This document shows positions 45,399 to 54,037 of a stretch of 64,000 nucleotides of DNA, one piece after another. The DNA comes from Prevotella sp. P2-180 (GTDB lineage: Bacteria > Bacteroidota > Bacteroidia > Bacteroidales > Bacteroidaceae), in NCBI RefSeq assembly GCF_002251435.1, contig NZ_NPJI01000037.1, forward strand, positions 1-64,000, written 5' to 3'. Position numbers and translations under genes: made by a program. The notes under the pieces are model-generated. The model saw nothing but the letters and a program-made list of their open reading frames with translations, did no database searches and had not been told where the DNA came from. Position 1 is the first letter of the stretch; every line of letters begins with the position of its first letter.

Positions 45399-48300
45399 TT
45401 AGCCGCCGCAGCCGCTTTCTTATTCGCCTCGGCATTGCTTTTGTCAATGGCTTTCTGAGTCTCCTTGTTCAACTTCTCTTGGGCGACGGTCAATTCCTTT
45501 GTGTCTGCGGTCATTCGCTTATACTCGAATTGCTTTGCGCCAAAAAGTTGGGTATCTCCAAGCCTTGTCTTGTCAGTAACAATCTTGTTTATCTCATCGA
45601 ACATGCCAGATATGCGCTTCTTGGCTGCGTCAAGTTGGTCGGTCGGAAGATTAAGCCCAACTGATATAGCCTTTGCCATATCAATCCTTCCCTCCATCTT
45701 GATAATATCCTCCATCATCGCGGTATATCTGCGGAGATTGCGCTCTGCATCGGCTTGCACGGCTATGAGCCTGTTAGCCTCGCCTATCTTTTGGGCAAAG
45801 TCACTGCCAAGTAGTCCTGCCGCAAGCGTTGCGTTAGGCTGTGCGTTGACTTTCTTGTACAGAGTATTAATCTCGTAATACAAGTCACGCAATGGCTTAA
45901 CGTCTAACCTTCCGTTACCGCTCTGTATAGCACCTGTCAGACGTGACATAGCACTTTCCATGTCGATTGACGCGTTCATAACCTTTGTAGCTGCGGCTTG
46001 ATAGTCATTGGCTTGCTTAACAAAGTCGCTCGTGTTAGACAAAAGGGCTTTGTAGTTTCTCCCGAACACACCACCAAGGTCATTAGCCGCCAACGCAGCC
46101 TCGTCATTTTTTAGCTTTAGCAAGCGGTTCTCGTACTTCTGCAAGAATGTCAAGAAATTCTCCATTCCCGACACGTCCATGCCACTGCTCTTGCCTATGG
46201 ATATTGCTTCAATCATCCTACCGCGGGCTTCTTGCAGACGATACATAGCCTCTTCCACCTTGTCAAGGTTGCGACGGTAGTTTTTAAGCATTTGGTCGCC
46301 TGACATATTACTTGCCCCTTCACTAATACTATTGAGCTGGAAGCGTATCTTGCTGATTACCTCGCCAAGTCCAGTCATAAAATTCTTCATGCCCTCGTCC
46401 TTGCCGACAGTACCCTGAAACTTGACAAAAGCCTCAGAAAGCTTATTCATGGCAGCTGCGGTATCTTCGATACGCTTCTTGTATGCAGTGAAATTATCAT
46501 CACTGATAGTCTCCTTCATCTTGTCTATCTGAACAATAAGGTTTCGTATGCTGTTGCTGATAACAGCAGATACCATATTCATCTGATTCTGGACTTCGGT
46601 AAGGAAATTTTGTTCACCTCCCATATGAACAAGGGATTTGTACGAGTTCTGAACTATATCCAACTGCTCGTAAAGGCTTTTTGCAAAATCATTTTTGCCA
46701 ACTTTTTTTTGACTCATAGACTGCGAGAATTGATCCCAAAGAGTCTTAATCTGTGATATATACTCTTTAGTACTCTCTACGCCGACCTTAGGTAAATCAG
46801 CCATCGCAGAATTAAAGGCATTGCCGAGTTCCATTACCTGCTTGTAATACGAAGTCATTTTGCCTGTGTTATTAATAAGATGCTCGCTACTCAATCCTTC
46901 GGTCAGTTGCTTCATGTACTTCAGTCTGGTAATGAGATTGTTCAAAGATTCTACGTCGGACCATTTATTAGAGCCTACAGACGTATTTTCTTTATTTGCC
47001 TTAGCAAGAGCCTCCTTCGCCTTTGTAAGTTCCTCAGTGGCTTTCTTTTCGGCTTCCTCGCTTTCCTTCACCTTTAGGCGGGCAGCTTCGATTTCCTTTG
47101 CGCTGGCGGCTTCGTTTGCCTGTATCTTAGCAAGTCTTTCTTTGGCTACGGCAAGTTCTGAGGCTGCGTTAACTTCAACCTCTGTAGCCTTTGATATGGA
47201 CTCTTTTAGTTCTCCAATTCTTTTGTCGGCATCGTAAGCAGCCCATACGTCTGGTTTCTTTAACGATGGCAGCGCATAATTAGGATTTTCTTTCTCGAAC
47301 TGCTTCCTTAATTCAACCGCTTTTTCAAGAAGGTTGACGATGTATCTCCAGTACTTGTCTGAATCACCATCAGTGATATTTTGTCTGCCATATTCACGAC
47401 GATATGCCTTAGCCATTTCGAGCATGTGCTCAAACTCAGACGAACTCGTAGTCCTGAACATTTCCTTTGCCTGGTCTCTTGTTCTACCAAAGACATCACC
47501 AAGGGCTTCTGCGCTTTTCCCAATAGCTATGATTTGTTTGTCGAATATGCCAAATCCATCAACATACGAACGATGAACCTCCTGACCTTTGAATAAGTCC
47601 AGCAACGGTGAATGCCCAGAGGCTCCGCTACCAAGCATAAATTGACTTTTCACTTCATAGTTCATTCTCTTGAACTTATCAGTATATTTAGCAAAGAAAG
47701 CATTAAGGTTGTCCTCTTCGTTTCTAAGGTTAAAATAATTAGTCTTTACCTGCTGCTGATTTTGCTGCTCTGCTATCAAAGAGTTAAGTCTCTTAACCGC
47801 CTCTGCGTGCGCATTGGTGGCATCGGCCACGGCTTTCTCTGCCGCAGCACGACTCATAGCCTCAGAAGTACCGCCCGACTGAAGACTCTGTAGTTCTTGC
47901 TCTGCGGCTACACGCTTAGCCATAGCTGCATTGTATTCAGCCTCATACTTCCCAATGGTTTTAGAGATAGAACCGATAGCACTATACGGAATAGAACTCG
48001 GAGAAGACAACGGCACGTTAGCCTCCACAAAACTTTCCATAGCCGCGCGATACTTCTGCTTTATCGTCCACACCTTATCCGCATAGTCAGATGCACCTTT
48101 GTCAAGGACAGACAACTCCTTTTGCCTTTCTTCTAATATTTTTGCAGCGAAAGAACGGTAATTTGAGCGGTATTTTTCAATTTCTGCCGCCGGTATCTGG
48201 CCCAATTCTTTAAGGAAGCCTCTCTCTTCTTCAAGACGGCTCTTTATACTCCCAATGACGGTATCTGAAAGAGAACCTTCAGGGGATGAAAGCATGCTTT

Positions 48301-48727
48301 TTAATTTATTAATACGATCCTTGGTTTCTTTGGGCAAGGAAACAAAGTCCAGCACCTTATTCGCCATGGAAGAATTGGACTGTTGAGCTATAAGATTGTT
48401 GAGTTCTGCCTGTGCTTCCTTGCGCAACCTGGTAGTGTTAAGAAGGGCATCTTCAGCATTCTTGACTGCCTTTAACTCATTTGTCATATCCCTTACTTGG
48501 CTTGCCGACTGCTTAGCCCCTTCTATTATTTTTGCAAAATCGGGCAGTTGAAGGTTAAAGCCTTCAAAACTCGACTTCAGCATTCTTTGAATGTCAGGAA
48601 ACCCGTCAAGAGTGACCTTAACCTTTACGTCTTTTAGCTCGTAAAGCTTTCGCTTGATTTCATCGAGCCTTCCCGAAGCCTCGTCCTTTATTTGGACGGC
48701 GAATTTTAATGGATCAAAATTACTCAT
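45329..48727 (-). CDS. Tail tape measure protein, N-terminal part
   Basis: This 1132-residue ORF begins MSNFDPLKFAVQIKDEASGR, a start usual for tape measures. Most of it is predicted coiled coil rich in Ala, Lys and Glu (KAVADATNAHAEAVKRLN and AEKKATEELTKAKEALAKAN). The last 15 residues appear to be out of frame, and the ORF continues in the -1 frame as the 39483-45239 part. It follows the tail chaperone genes, as usual in siphophages, and has its own putative promoter with a palindromic operator-like site. Confidence 0.8.
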   Translation of the reverse strand: MSNFDPLKFAVQIKDEASGRLDEIKRKLYELKDVKVKVTLDGFPDIQRMLKSSFEGFNLQLPDFAKIIEGAKQSASQVRDMTNELKAVKNAEDALLNTTRLRKEAQAELNNLIAQQSNSSMANKVLDFVSLPKETKDRINKLKSMLSSPEGSLSDTVIGSIKSRLEEERGFLKELGQIPAAEIEKYRSNYRSFAAKILEERQKELSVLDKGASDYADKVWTIKQKYRAAMESFVEANVPLSSPSSIPYSAIGSISKTIGKYEAEYNAAMAKRVAAEQELQSLQSGGTSEAMSRAAAEKAVADATNAHAEAVKRLNSLIAEQQNQQQVKTNYFNLRNEEDNLNAFFAKYTDKFKRMNYEVKSQFMLGSGASGHSPLLDLFKGQEVHRSYVDGFGIFDKQIIAIGKSAEALGDVFGRTRDQAKEMFRTTSSSEFEHMLEMAKAYRREYGRQNITDGDSDKYWRYIVNLLEKAVELRKQFEKENPNYALPSLKKPDVWAAYDADKRIGELKESISKATEVEVNAASELAVAKERLAKIQANEAASAKEIEAARLKVKESEEAEKKATEELTKAKEALAKANKENTSVGSNKWSDVESLNNLITRLKYMKQLTEGLSSEHLINNTGKMTSYYKQVMELGNAFNSAMADLPKVGVESTKEYISQIKTLWDQFSQSMSQKKVGKNDFAKSLYEQLDIVQNSYKSLVHMGGEQNFLTEVQNQMNMVSAVISNSIRNLIVQIDKMKETISDDNFTAYKKRIEDTAAAMNKLSEAFVKFQGTVGKDEGMKNFMTGLGEVISKIRFQLNSISEGASNMSGDQMLKNYRRNLDKVEEAMYRLQEARGRMIEAISIGKSSGMDVSGMENFLTFLQKYENRLLKLKNDEAALAANDLGGVFGRNYKALLSNTSDFVKQANDYQAAATKVMNASIDMESAMSRLTGAIQSGNGRLDVKPLRDLYYEINTLYKKVNAQPNATLAAGLLGSDFAQKIGEANRLIAVQADAERNLRRYTAMMEDIIKMEGRIDMAKAISVGLNLPTDQLDAAKKRISGMFDEINKIVTDKTRLGDTQLFGAKQFEYKRMTADTKELTVAQEKLNKETQKAIDKSNAEANKKAAAAAKEAAVETKRGQKANDRLRYKPMP

Positions 48728-48758
48728 AAGTACTTTTATTTATTATTTAATTGTTTCG

Positions 48759-48793
48759 CAAAAATAGCAATAATAAGATACGATATATCGTAT
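48759..48793 (-). promoter_or_regulatory. Tape-measure promoter with 16-bp palindrome
   Basis: On the minus strand TATTTTTG (48759-48766) matches the -7 consensus. A perfect 16-bp palindrome, ATACGATATATCGTAT, lies at 48778-48793, where the -33 region would be. A dimeric repressor or activator could bind it. Confidence 0.55.
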
Positions 48794-48819
48794 AGTACAC
48801 AAAACTAAGCTGTTACAAC

Positions 48820-48862
48820 TAAAAAAAATAGTGAAGAGCGGAAAATCCACCTCCACTATATT
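48820..48862 (-). terminator. Terminator after the tail chaperone genes
   Basis: On the minus strand an imperfect stem of about 12 bp closes by AGTG with CACT and is followed by eight T residues. It separates the chaperone transcript from the tape-measure promoter. Confidence 0.65.
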
Positions 48863-48864
48863 GT

Positions 48865-49125
48865 TTATTTTAAATCCTCGGAGAGAGGAACTTTCTCGCC
48901 AGTGGAAAGGAATTTGCTAAGACTCCAACCTCGCTTCTCACGAGCCGCCTTGCGCTTCTTCCATTTCTCCACAGTGGCTATCAACTTTTCTGGGTCAGGC
49001 TCGTAGCCTTCATCTCCTGGTTTCTTACCTTCATTCTTGTCCCTCTTCTTATAGGCAGTGAAAGGCTGGTCGTATGCCAACAGCTCTATTTGCGCAATCG
49101 TATGCCCACAACGATATTCAAACAT
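48865..49125 (-). CDS. Tail assembly chaperone T domain (gpT part of a G-T fusion)
   Basis: As a free ORF this is 86 residues from MFEYRCGHTIAQ. The same frame is open without a stop back to 49320 and reads sensibly across the gpG stop (APRYFLFGLIRIP just before Met). It enters frame exactly at the A10 run inside gpG. The expected product is a G-T protein of about 278 residues made by -1 slippage, as in phage lambda. The T part is Lys/Glu rich at its C-terminus (EKWKKRKAAREKRGW), which in lambda binds the tape measure. Confidence 0.75.
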   Translation of the reverse strand: MFEYRCGHTIAQIELLAYDQPFTAYKKRDKNEGKKPGDEGYEPDPEKLIATVEKWKKRKAAREKRGWSLSKFLSTGEKVPLSEDLK

Positions 49126-49163
49126 CGGGATTCTTATAAGCCCAAAGAGAAAATACCTTGGAG

Positions 49164-49700
49164 CTACAAGCCACGGCCATCGCTCTGCTGCTGTTCCGAA
49201 CGCTGCGCCATATCTTGTGCGTGAAGGAAAGCTTCTACTTCCTTCGCTCTCATTGTCATCAGAGTAGCCTTTGCCCCTATCAACAACGTGGTAGCTTGAT
49301 AGAACTGCATCTGCGGTATTTTTTTTTTACCCAAAAGCAACAACGGCTGCAACTCCGTAAACGAGTAATTCTTAACAAAATAGAACCAACGCCACAAGAA
49401 CCAATAAAACAACTTGAGCTTAAGCCAGTTGTTAAGGACATACACCGCGGCTATCTTACATGCAAGGCGAGAATCTTCGCATATAGCGTCAAGGGTGTCG
49501 TTATCAGGAGACTCGTCCACATACTTCTTGCTCAGCAATATACGAGAGACTTTCTCCATCTGAACTCCATGAAGCCAACGAATCTTGAACTTACGATTCC
49601 TAACCTTTACAACGGTAGCGTCATTATCCATGAGGCTTAAATACTCCCTCTGCTCGTCATCAGTGGGTTGTTCTAATATCTGCTCTTCATCCTTTTTCAT
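49164..49700 (-). CDS. Tail assembly chaperone (gpG-like)
   Basis: This 178-residue protein lies between the tail tube and the tape measure, the usual site of lambda gpG. It begins MKKDEEQILEQPTDDEQREY and has a hydrophobic helical middle (AVYVLNNWLKLKLFYWFLW). Codons 125-127 are AAA AAA AAA followed by ATA, a ten-A slippery run that puts ribosomes in the -1 frame of the downstream ORF. The chaperone coats the tape measure during tail assembly and is not in the virion. Confidence 0.8.
   Translation of the reverse strand: MKKDEEQILEQPTDDEQREYLSLMDNDATVVKVRNRKFKIRWLHGVQMEKVSRILLSKKYVDESPDNDTLDAICEDSRLACKIAAVYVLNNWLKLKLFYWFLWRWFYFVKNYSFTELQPLLLLGKKKIPQMQFYQATTLLIGAKATLMTMRAKEVEAFLHAQDMAQRSEQQQSDGRGL
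49319..49328 (-). promoter_or_regulatory. Programmed -1 frameshift site (A10)
   Basis: Ten consecutive A on the coding strand give an A AAA AAA heptamer in frame. The -1 frame has a stop (TAA) overlapping the start of the run and is then open for 151 codons to 48865. The shift makes a gpGT product of about 278 residues. Confidence 0.8.
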
Positions 49701-49728
49701 ACAAATTATTTCTTAGGTTAAACAATAA

Positions 49729-49757
49729 AGGGCAGTGGGCTTCTATTCCCACCGCCC
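49729..49757 (-). terminator. Terminator after the tail tube gene
   Basis: A stem pairing GGGCAGTGGG with CCCACCGCCC (one mismatch) lies 32 bp after the tail tube stop. On the minus strand it is followed by TTTATTGTTT. It may limit read-through from the highly expressed tail tube gene. Confidence 0.6.
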
Positions 49758-49788
49758 CAAACGGATATTTTAGAATGAAGAAGCGCCG

Positions 49789-50376
49789 TTACTCAGCAGC
49801 AGGCTCCAAAATTCCGAATGCATCTGAGTCTGCACCAGCAACCATGTCACCAGTGAGAACTACACAGAGAGGCTTCTGACTTGCATCGAACATGGTCTGT
49901 GCCATAAACTTGCACTTCTTGATATAAAGGAGCTTGTCTTCGGTCTCGTTGAGAACAAGCATTCCAAGGTAAACGGCCTTCTGAGTTGAAGCGAACGCCT
50001 TGCCCTTAACGGCATTCTTACCTCCAACAGTGAAGCCGGAAGGAAGCGTGAGGTTAACGTCAACTCCCTCAGTGCCGTACACGGTCTGAAGAATACTTGT
50101 CTCATGGCAAGGAATTTCGAGCTTAATCTCTCCATCTCCAGGAGTGAAGGTACAAGTCCAAGCAGCGTTAAGACCCTTGATCTTGAAGCGGTTTACACTT
50201 GGTGAACCAGTGTCCCAACTGAATCCACCGTCATCGGAAACAGGGAACTCCTGAAGGCTGTCCTCGGAAATAGTTCCAGTTCCGCCGGTAGTTTTGATAC
50301 CACCCTTTGCAATGAATACGGAAGATATTCCGCTGAAAACATCGCTCTGATAGTCTTGCTTTTTTTTCATTGTCAT
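49789..50376 (-). CDS. Major tail tube protein
   Basis: This 195-residue protein forms the stacked rings of the siphophage tail. It begins with MTMKKKQDYQSDVFSGISSVF and contains Gly/Thr-rich beta structure typical of tube proteins (GGFSWDTGSPSVNRFKIKG, then CTFTPGDGEIKLEIPCHE). Its position between the tail terminator and the chaperones fits. A terminator directly downstream suits strong separate expression. Confidence 0.8.
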   Translation of the reverse strand: MTMKKKQDYQSDVFSGISSVFIAKGGIKTTGGTGTISEDSLQEFPVSDDGGFSWDTGSPSVNRFKIKGLNAAWTCTFTPGDGEIKLEIPCHETSILQTVYGTEGVDVNLTLPSGFTVGGKNAVKGKAFASTQKAVYLGMLVLNETEDKLLYIKKCKFMAQTMFDASQKPLCVVLTGDMVAGADSDAFGILEPAAE

Positions 50377-50387
50377 AGCGTTGATAT

Positions 50388-50801
50388 TTAATTGTTATTG
50401 ATGTTGATTATCGTTCGAACATTAAAAGTAACACGTGTCACATTGAATCCGTAATTATCGCTACCCATCATGCTTACAACGGGTCTTGTGAATACAGACA
50501 CTTTGCCTTTATAGGGTAGCTTCTTGCGAATTTCGTCTGCAAGTTTCGTCTGCAAGTTAATATTCATCGTGCCATCGGGTTTCGCCTTTACGTAAAGGTC
50601 TACATACCCATAAGTAGTAAGCGAGAAATCCGAATTACCAGCTGCGAGGTCGTATATCTCGTTCTTAAACTCAATAGACACAAACGAGTTAAGCGAAGTG
50701 GTAGTAGTCTTAGGGCGGCCTAAATATACCGCCTCGGCTATTCCATTAAACGCTTGCACTGCGTCTGCATATATCAGATTTATCAACGGTTTGTCGCTCA
50801 T
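50388..50801 (-). CDS. Tail terminator-like protein
   Basis: This 137-residue protein lies between the gp10-like neck protein and the tail tube gene, where siphophages encode the tail terminator. It has a beta-alpha pattern with YGYVDLYVKAKPDGTMN, and an Asn-rich end. No catalytic motif is present. The call is by position and size. Confidence 0.6.
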   Translation of the reverse strand: MSDKPLINLIYADAVQAFNGIAEAVYLGRPKTTTTSLNSFVSIEFKNEIYDLAAGNSDFSLTTYGYVDLYVKAKPDGTMNINLQTKLADEIRKKLPYKGKVSVFTRPVVSMMGSDNYGFNVTRVTFNVRTIININNN

Positions 50802-50803
50802 AG

Positions 50804-51364
50804 CTAATTTACTTTAATAAATTCAACTGCTGTCCGTTCTACCCAATTTCTTGTTGCAAGTATACCCGTCGTCTGCCTCTCGTTCTCAACAAAACTGGCA
50901 TATTCTACAGGATAACAAATAACTATGTGAAACAGAGACCTACTCTTGGGTTTGTAACTCGCATAGAAATTGATGGCATCGTCTAAACCCCATCCTTTGT
51001 TCGTCTCAATTTCAGGTTTGTAAACACTTGGTGTTCCGCTATAGTCATTGCGAAAAACGTAATGCCTCTTCGCTCTGTACGACATCTTGCGGAATTTGGC
51101 TACCCTTACCCTCGTTATCGCGGAGTTCGGAGACATACCAGCGTAAAAAACCTGCCTTGGTTGTCCGTACATATACAAGCCTACGACGATTGAGTTAAGG
51201 AGGTTTCCCGTGAAGTTGTGTGAGCCATTAGCTTTCATACGTTCATTAATGGCAGTATTGATGATGGCATCACACCATTGCATCAGCAGGATTTCCGTCC
51301 TCTTGAATATCTCCTTCTCTAAGGCTTTTGTCAAAGCGTTGGCTTGCTGCCTAATTTCTGACAT
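50804..51364 (-). CDS. HK97 gp10-like tail completion / neck protein
   Basis: This 186-residue protein has a helical N-terminus (QQANALTKALEKEIFKRTEILL) with NFTGNLLNSIVVGLY in the place where gp10-like proteins have a conserved G-L-S segment, and a C-terminal YASFVENERQTTGILATR, similar to the family's YA-x-FVE-G end. It would sit at the head-tail joint. It overlaps the neighbouring upstream gene by 14 bp. Confidence 0.7.
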   Translation of the reverse strand: MSEIRQQANALTKALEKEIFKRTEILLMQWCDAIINTAINERMKANGSHNFTGNLLNSIVVGLYMYGQPRQVFYAGMSPNSAITRVRVAKFRKMSYRAKRHYVFRNDYSGTPSVYKPEIETNKGWGLDDAINFYASYKPKSRSLFHIVICYPVEYASFVENERQTTGILATRNWVERTAVEFIKVN

Positions 51365-51749
51365 ACTTCCAGACTATATGAGTTCCAAAGTTACCTGGGG
51401 TCTTGTCAAGAACATTGCCAGTTTCAATATAGCCTTTGCGCCACACGGTTATCATATCCCCTTCGGCAGGGGCGGTCTCTTCCGTCCACTCGTCCTGTTT
51501 TATAGGCAATGCGAGACCTCTGTAAGAGGTAATCACATCTCCATTGCCCGACACAGTTTCTCGGTTATAAGACCGGCATATTCCCTTGTAAATGATTTTT
51601 TCGCTTTGCGCATTACCTTCCTCAGTACCGATATTGTCAGCCATTGGATCGTTATTCAATCCAACATCTTCCATAGGAGCTGAGTTCACGGCGCGAACGA
51701 TTTTGCACGTGTGAGGAAACCTTGGGTTTATGACATCTGTTTGGTTCAT
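51351..51749 (-). CDS. Head closure / head-tail adaptor protein
   Basis: This 132-residue protein is beta-rich with the pattern of SPP1 gp16-type stoppers (FPHTCKIVRAV, KGICRSYNRETV, GDMITVWRKGYIETG). It follows the head-tail connector gene, overlapping it by 4 bp. Assignment is from order and fold style. Confidence 0.6.
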   Translation of the reverse strand: MNQTDVINPRFPHTCKIVRAVNSAPMEDVGLNNDPMADNIGTEEGNAQSEKIIYKGICRSYNRETVSGNGDVITSYRGLALPIKQDEWTEETAPAEGDMITVWRKGYIETGNVLDKTPGNFGTHIVWKYVRN

Positions 51750-52183
51750 CGTCTTTTGAATGTTCTTACGTTCCTATGCCCTCGACCAACAAAACCCCAT
51801 TTTGGAGCTATTGATTCAAGAGCCTCGTCGGAAATACCCCATTTTGATAGGAGTTTACGGGCGAGAACAAGGAACTGTTGCAACTGCTGACGAGACCATA
51901 TCTCATTTCCTTCGGAATGCTCCCAGTCTGCATCTCTATCAGTTACCTTCTGAGATGAAATTGGATTCATGGCTATGCGCTTATAGAGATACGCAACGGT
52001 CAAGTCCTTGCCTCTCTCGTCAACCTCTGCAAGGGGTGTTCTCTCCTCGACGTTCGAATCTGCAAGAATACCTCTCATAACCTTATCGGAGATTTTCGAG
52101 TTAGGCACTTGGCTTTGCACGTAATCTTCTATTGTGTACGCCTTTACGTCTTCAATTGCTTCTATTTCCTTGTTCTCTTCCAT
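51746..52183 (-). CDS. Head-tail connector protein
   Basis: This 145-residue protein is mostly helical (YTIEDYVQSQVPNSKISDKV and DLTVAYLYKRIAM) and lies directly after the major capsid gene, the usual site of the SPP1 gp15/HK97 gp6 connector. The C-terminus is basic (GRGHRNVRTFKRR). No enzymatic motif is seen. Confidence 0.6.
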   Translation of the reverse strand: MEENKEIEAIEDVKAYTIEDYVQSQVPNSKISDKVMRGILADSNVEERTPLAEVDERGKDLTVAYLYKRIAMNPISSQKVTDRDADWEHSEGNEIWSRQQLQQFLVLARKLLSKWGISDEALESIAPKWGFVGRGHRNVRTFKRR

Positions 52184-52197
52184 GACACTACGCTACT

Positions 52198-53349
52198 TTA
52201 GAGAGTTGCGGTATAGCAAGTAGCAATACCGATTTCACGAATGTTAGTGAACACTGGGGCTGCGTAGAGTTCGCAGTCAACGATATTCTGGATAGGACGT
52301 TCCTCCCAAGTGTTGAGGATAGCGATACGCTGCTCAACAAGTGAGTAGAGGTTGCTTGCGTTCATGCCGCCCTGCTCCATACGATCCTTGTAGATGGAGT
52401 TCATACACTTCATCTCGAAAGGAACAATACGGCTTGAGCATGCCACCATGTTGTGCTGGTCGAACGCCGGTGCATCATTGACTGCCTTACCATCCTCTTC
52501 GTGCTGAGACTTGAAGTCGATTACATCGAAAGGCCAGATATACATGTCGTTGTGCATCCAGTTGAGCACGTCCTGCTTGTTCACCTTCACATTGTCTGGG
52601 TTGTAGTAGTTCTTAGATGCCACAAAGTTAGCCACTACTACTGGATGGCTCAAGAGCATTTCGAGAAGCTTCTTAGACATCTTCCAGTGGTCAACGGTCA
52701 GATTAAGAGTGTCGGTCAGATACTCCTGCCAATCCTTTATGTCTTTGATAGGGTCAGCAGTATCGTTTGCAACAATCTTGGAACCGCTCTTAACGAACCA
52801 ATCCTTGCCGTCGTCTGGGGAAACGAAATGGCTATCCTCGATTGGGAAACGGAAATCGTAAGATGTTCCATCGATAGATACTTCCTTGATGCCTCCGGTC
52901 GAAAGAGCCTGCAAGGTCATGTGAGAAAGCTGGTTATGAATACCACCAAGCATGTTAGAGGCATTCTGAACGAAGCAGTCAACGAGACTGAGGCCGAACG
53001 CATCTCCAGTGAGGCGAGCTACCTTGCGGAGTTCAAGCATATCGTCTTGATCGATAGTAAAACCATGGCCTATCTTTGGGATAGAGCCTCCGTATGCATT
53101 CCAACCTACGGTATTACGCATCGGCTTAGGCGAGTGAGTACCAAGTATAGAAGCACGAACAAGGATAGGTATCTTCTTGTTACCCTGCTTCCACTCGCGG
53201 TCATCAGTCGGGCGACCCCACTGTGCGTAACGACGCCAGATTGCAGTGTTGTACTTTTCGTTGGCAGTGTCGAGAATGACACCGAAACTTTCTGCGTTAA
53301 GGTAGTTGCGGAGACTACCAATCTGATAAAGAGTGTTTGATCTTGCCAT
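52198..53349 (-). CDS. Major capsid protein
   Basis: This 383-residue protein has the size and position of an HK97-fold major capsid protein, following the scaffold and a likely decoration protein. It has a mixed alpha/beta sequence (KNYYNPDNVKVNKQDVLNWM and the C-terminal ERPIQNIVDCELYAAPVFT). There is no obvious N-terminal delta domain, which agrees with a separate scaffold gene upstream. Confidence 0.8.
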   Translation of the reverse strand: MARSNTLYQIGSLRNYLNAESFGVILDTANEKYNTAIWRRYAQWGRPTDDREWKQGNKKIPILVRASILGTHSPKPMRNTVGWNAYGGSIPKIGHGFTIDQDDMLELRKVARLTGDAFGLSLVDCFVQNASNMLGGIHNQLSHMTLQALSTGGIKEVSIDGTSYDFRFPIEDSHFVSPDDGKDWFVKSGSKIVANDTADPIKDIKDWQEYLTDTLNLTVDHWKMSKKLLEMLLSHPVVVANFVASKNYYNPDNVKVNKQDVLNWMHNDMYIWPFDVIDFKSQHEEDGKAVNDAPAFDQHNMVACSSRIVPFEMKCMNSIYKDRMEQGGMNASNLYSLVEQRIAILNTWEERPIQNIVDCELYAAPVFTNIREIGIATCYTATL

Positions 53350-53365
53350 TGTTTACCTCCTTCTT

Positions 53366-54007
53366 TTACTTACGTTTAGAGAAACGGAAGAAGCAATCAT
53401 TCTCACGGAGAGCCTTCTTGATGACATCAGGGAGAATAGGAATGCGACGTTCCAATACTGGAGTGCTGTAAACAGCAAATGCACCTTCACCATCGCACGC
53501 AAAAGAATCTTCGTCAACGCAGGTGTCATAAGGAGTAAGGGCATTAGGAACGACCTTAACCTTCTTTTCTGCGGTTGCCTCAGATAGAACCTTGCCTACC
53601 GATATGCCGGAAGGCATCGTGCTAAGTTTCAATACATCAACGTCTGATGCACTCGAATCGATTTCAGTCACCTTGGCTGAGTCAGAAGCAGCTACGGAAA
53701 GGTCAGAGCCGAGGATAATCAGCTCCATGCCCACCTTTGCGCGAGTGCCTTCAAAACCTTTGGCTACTGAAACCTTACTGTTCTCGTTGTCTACTGCCTT
53801 AACCTCAAAGAGGTAGAGGGGAGTGATGGTGCGCTTTTCAGCAGACTCATCGCAGTAGACTGGAGTACCGGCAGGGAGCACATTTCCGCTCAAAGGAAGT
53901 TCCTTGAGGTTGAAAGTGAAACCGCCGGGAAGCAATGTGGGCTTCGATTCGAAGCATCGAACCACTCCACCCCAACTTTTCGACCATTTGGTCTGATTGT
54001 TCATTGT
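53366..54007 (-). CDS. Putative head fibre or capsid decoration protein
   Basis: The protein begins near MNNQTKWSKSWGGVVRCFES and is about 213 residues long if the Met at 54007 is used; an upstream ATG at 54019 gives four more (MRSG). The sequence is beta-rich with LPGGFTFNLKELPLSG and LPAGTPVYCDESA, similar to head fibre or decoration proteins in some siphophages and podophages. It lies between the scaffold and major capsid genes. The call is tentative. Confidence 0.5.
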   Translation of the reverse strand, partial: TMNNQTKWSKSWGGVVRCFESKPTLLPGGFTFNLKELPLSGNVLPAGTPVYCDESAEKRTITPLYLFEVKAVDNENSKVSVAKGFEGTRAKVGMELIILGSDLSVAASDSAKVTEIDSSASDVDVLKLSTMPSGISVGKVLSEATAEKKVKVVPNALTPYDTCVDEDSFACDGEGAFAVYSTPVLERRIPILPDVIKKALRENDCFFRFSKRK

Positions 54008-54037
54008 TCCAGATCTCATAACAAATCAAATTTAAAA

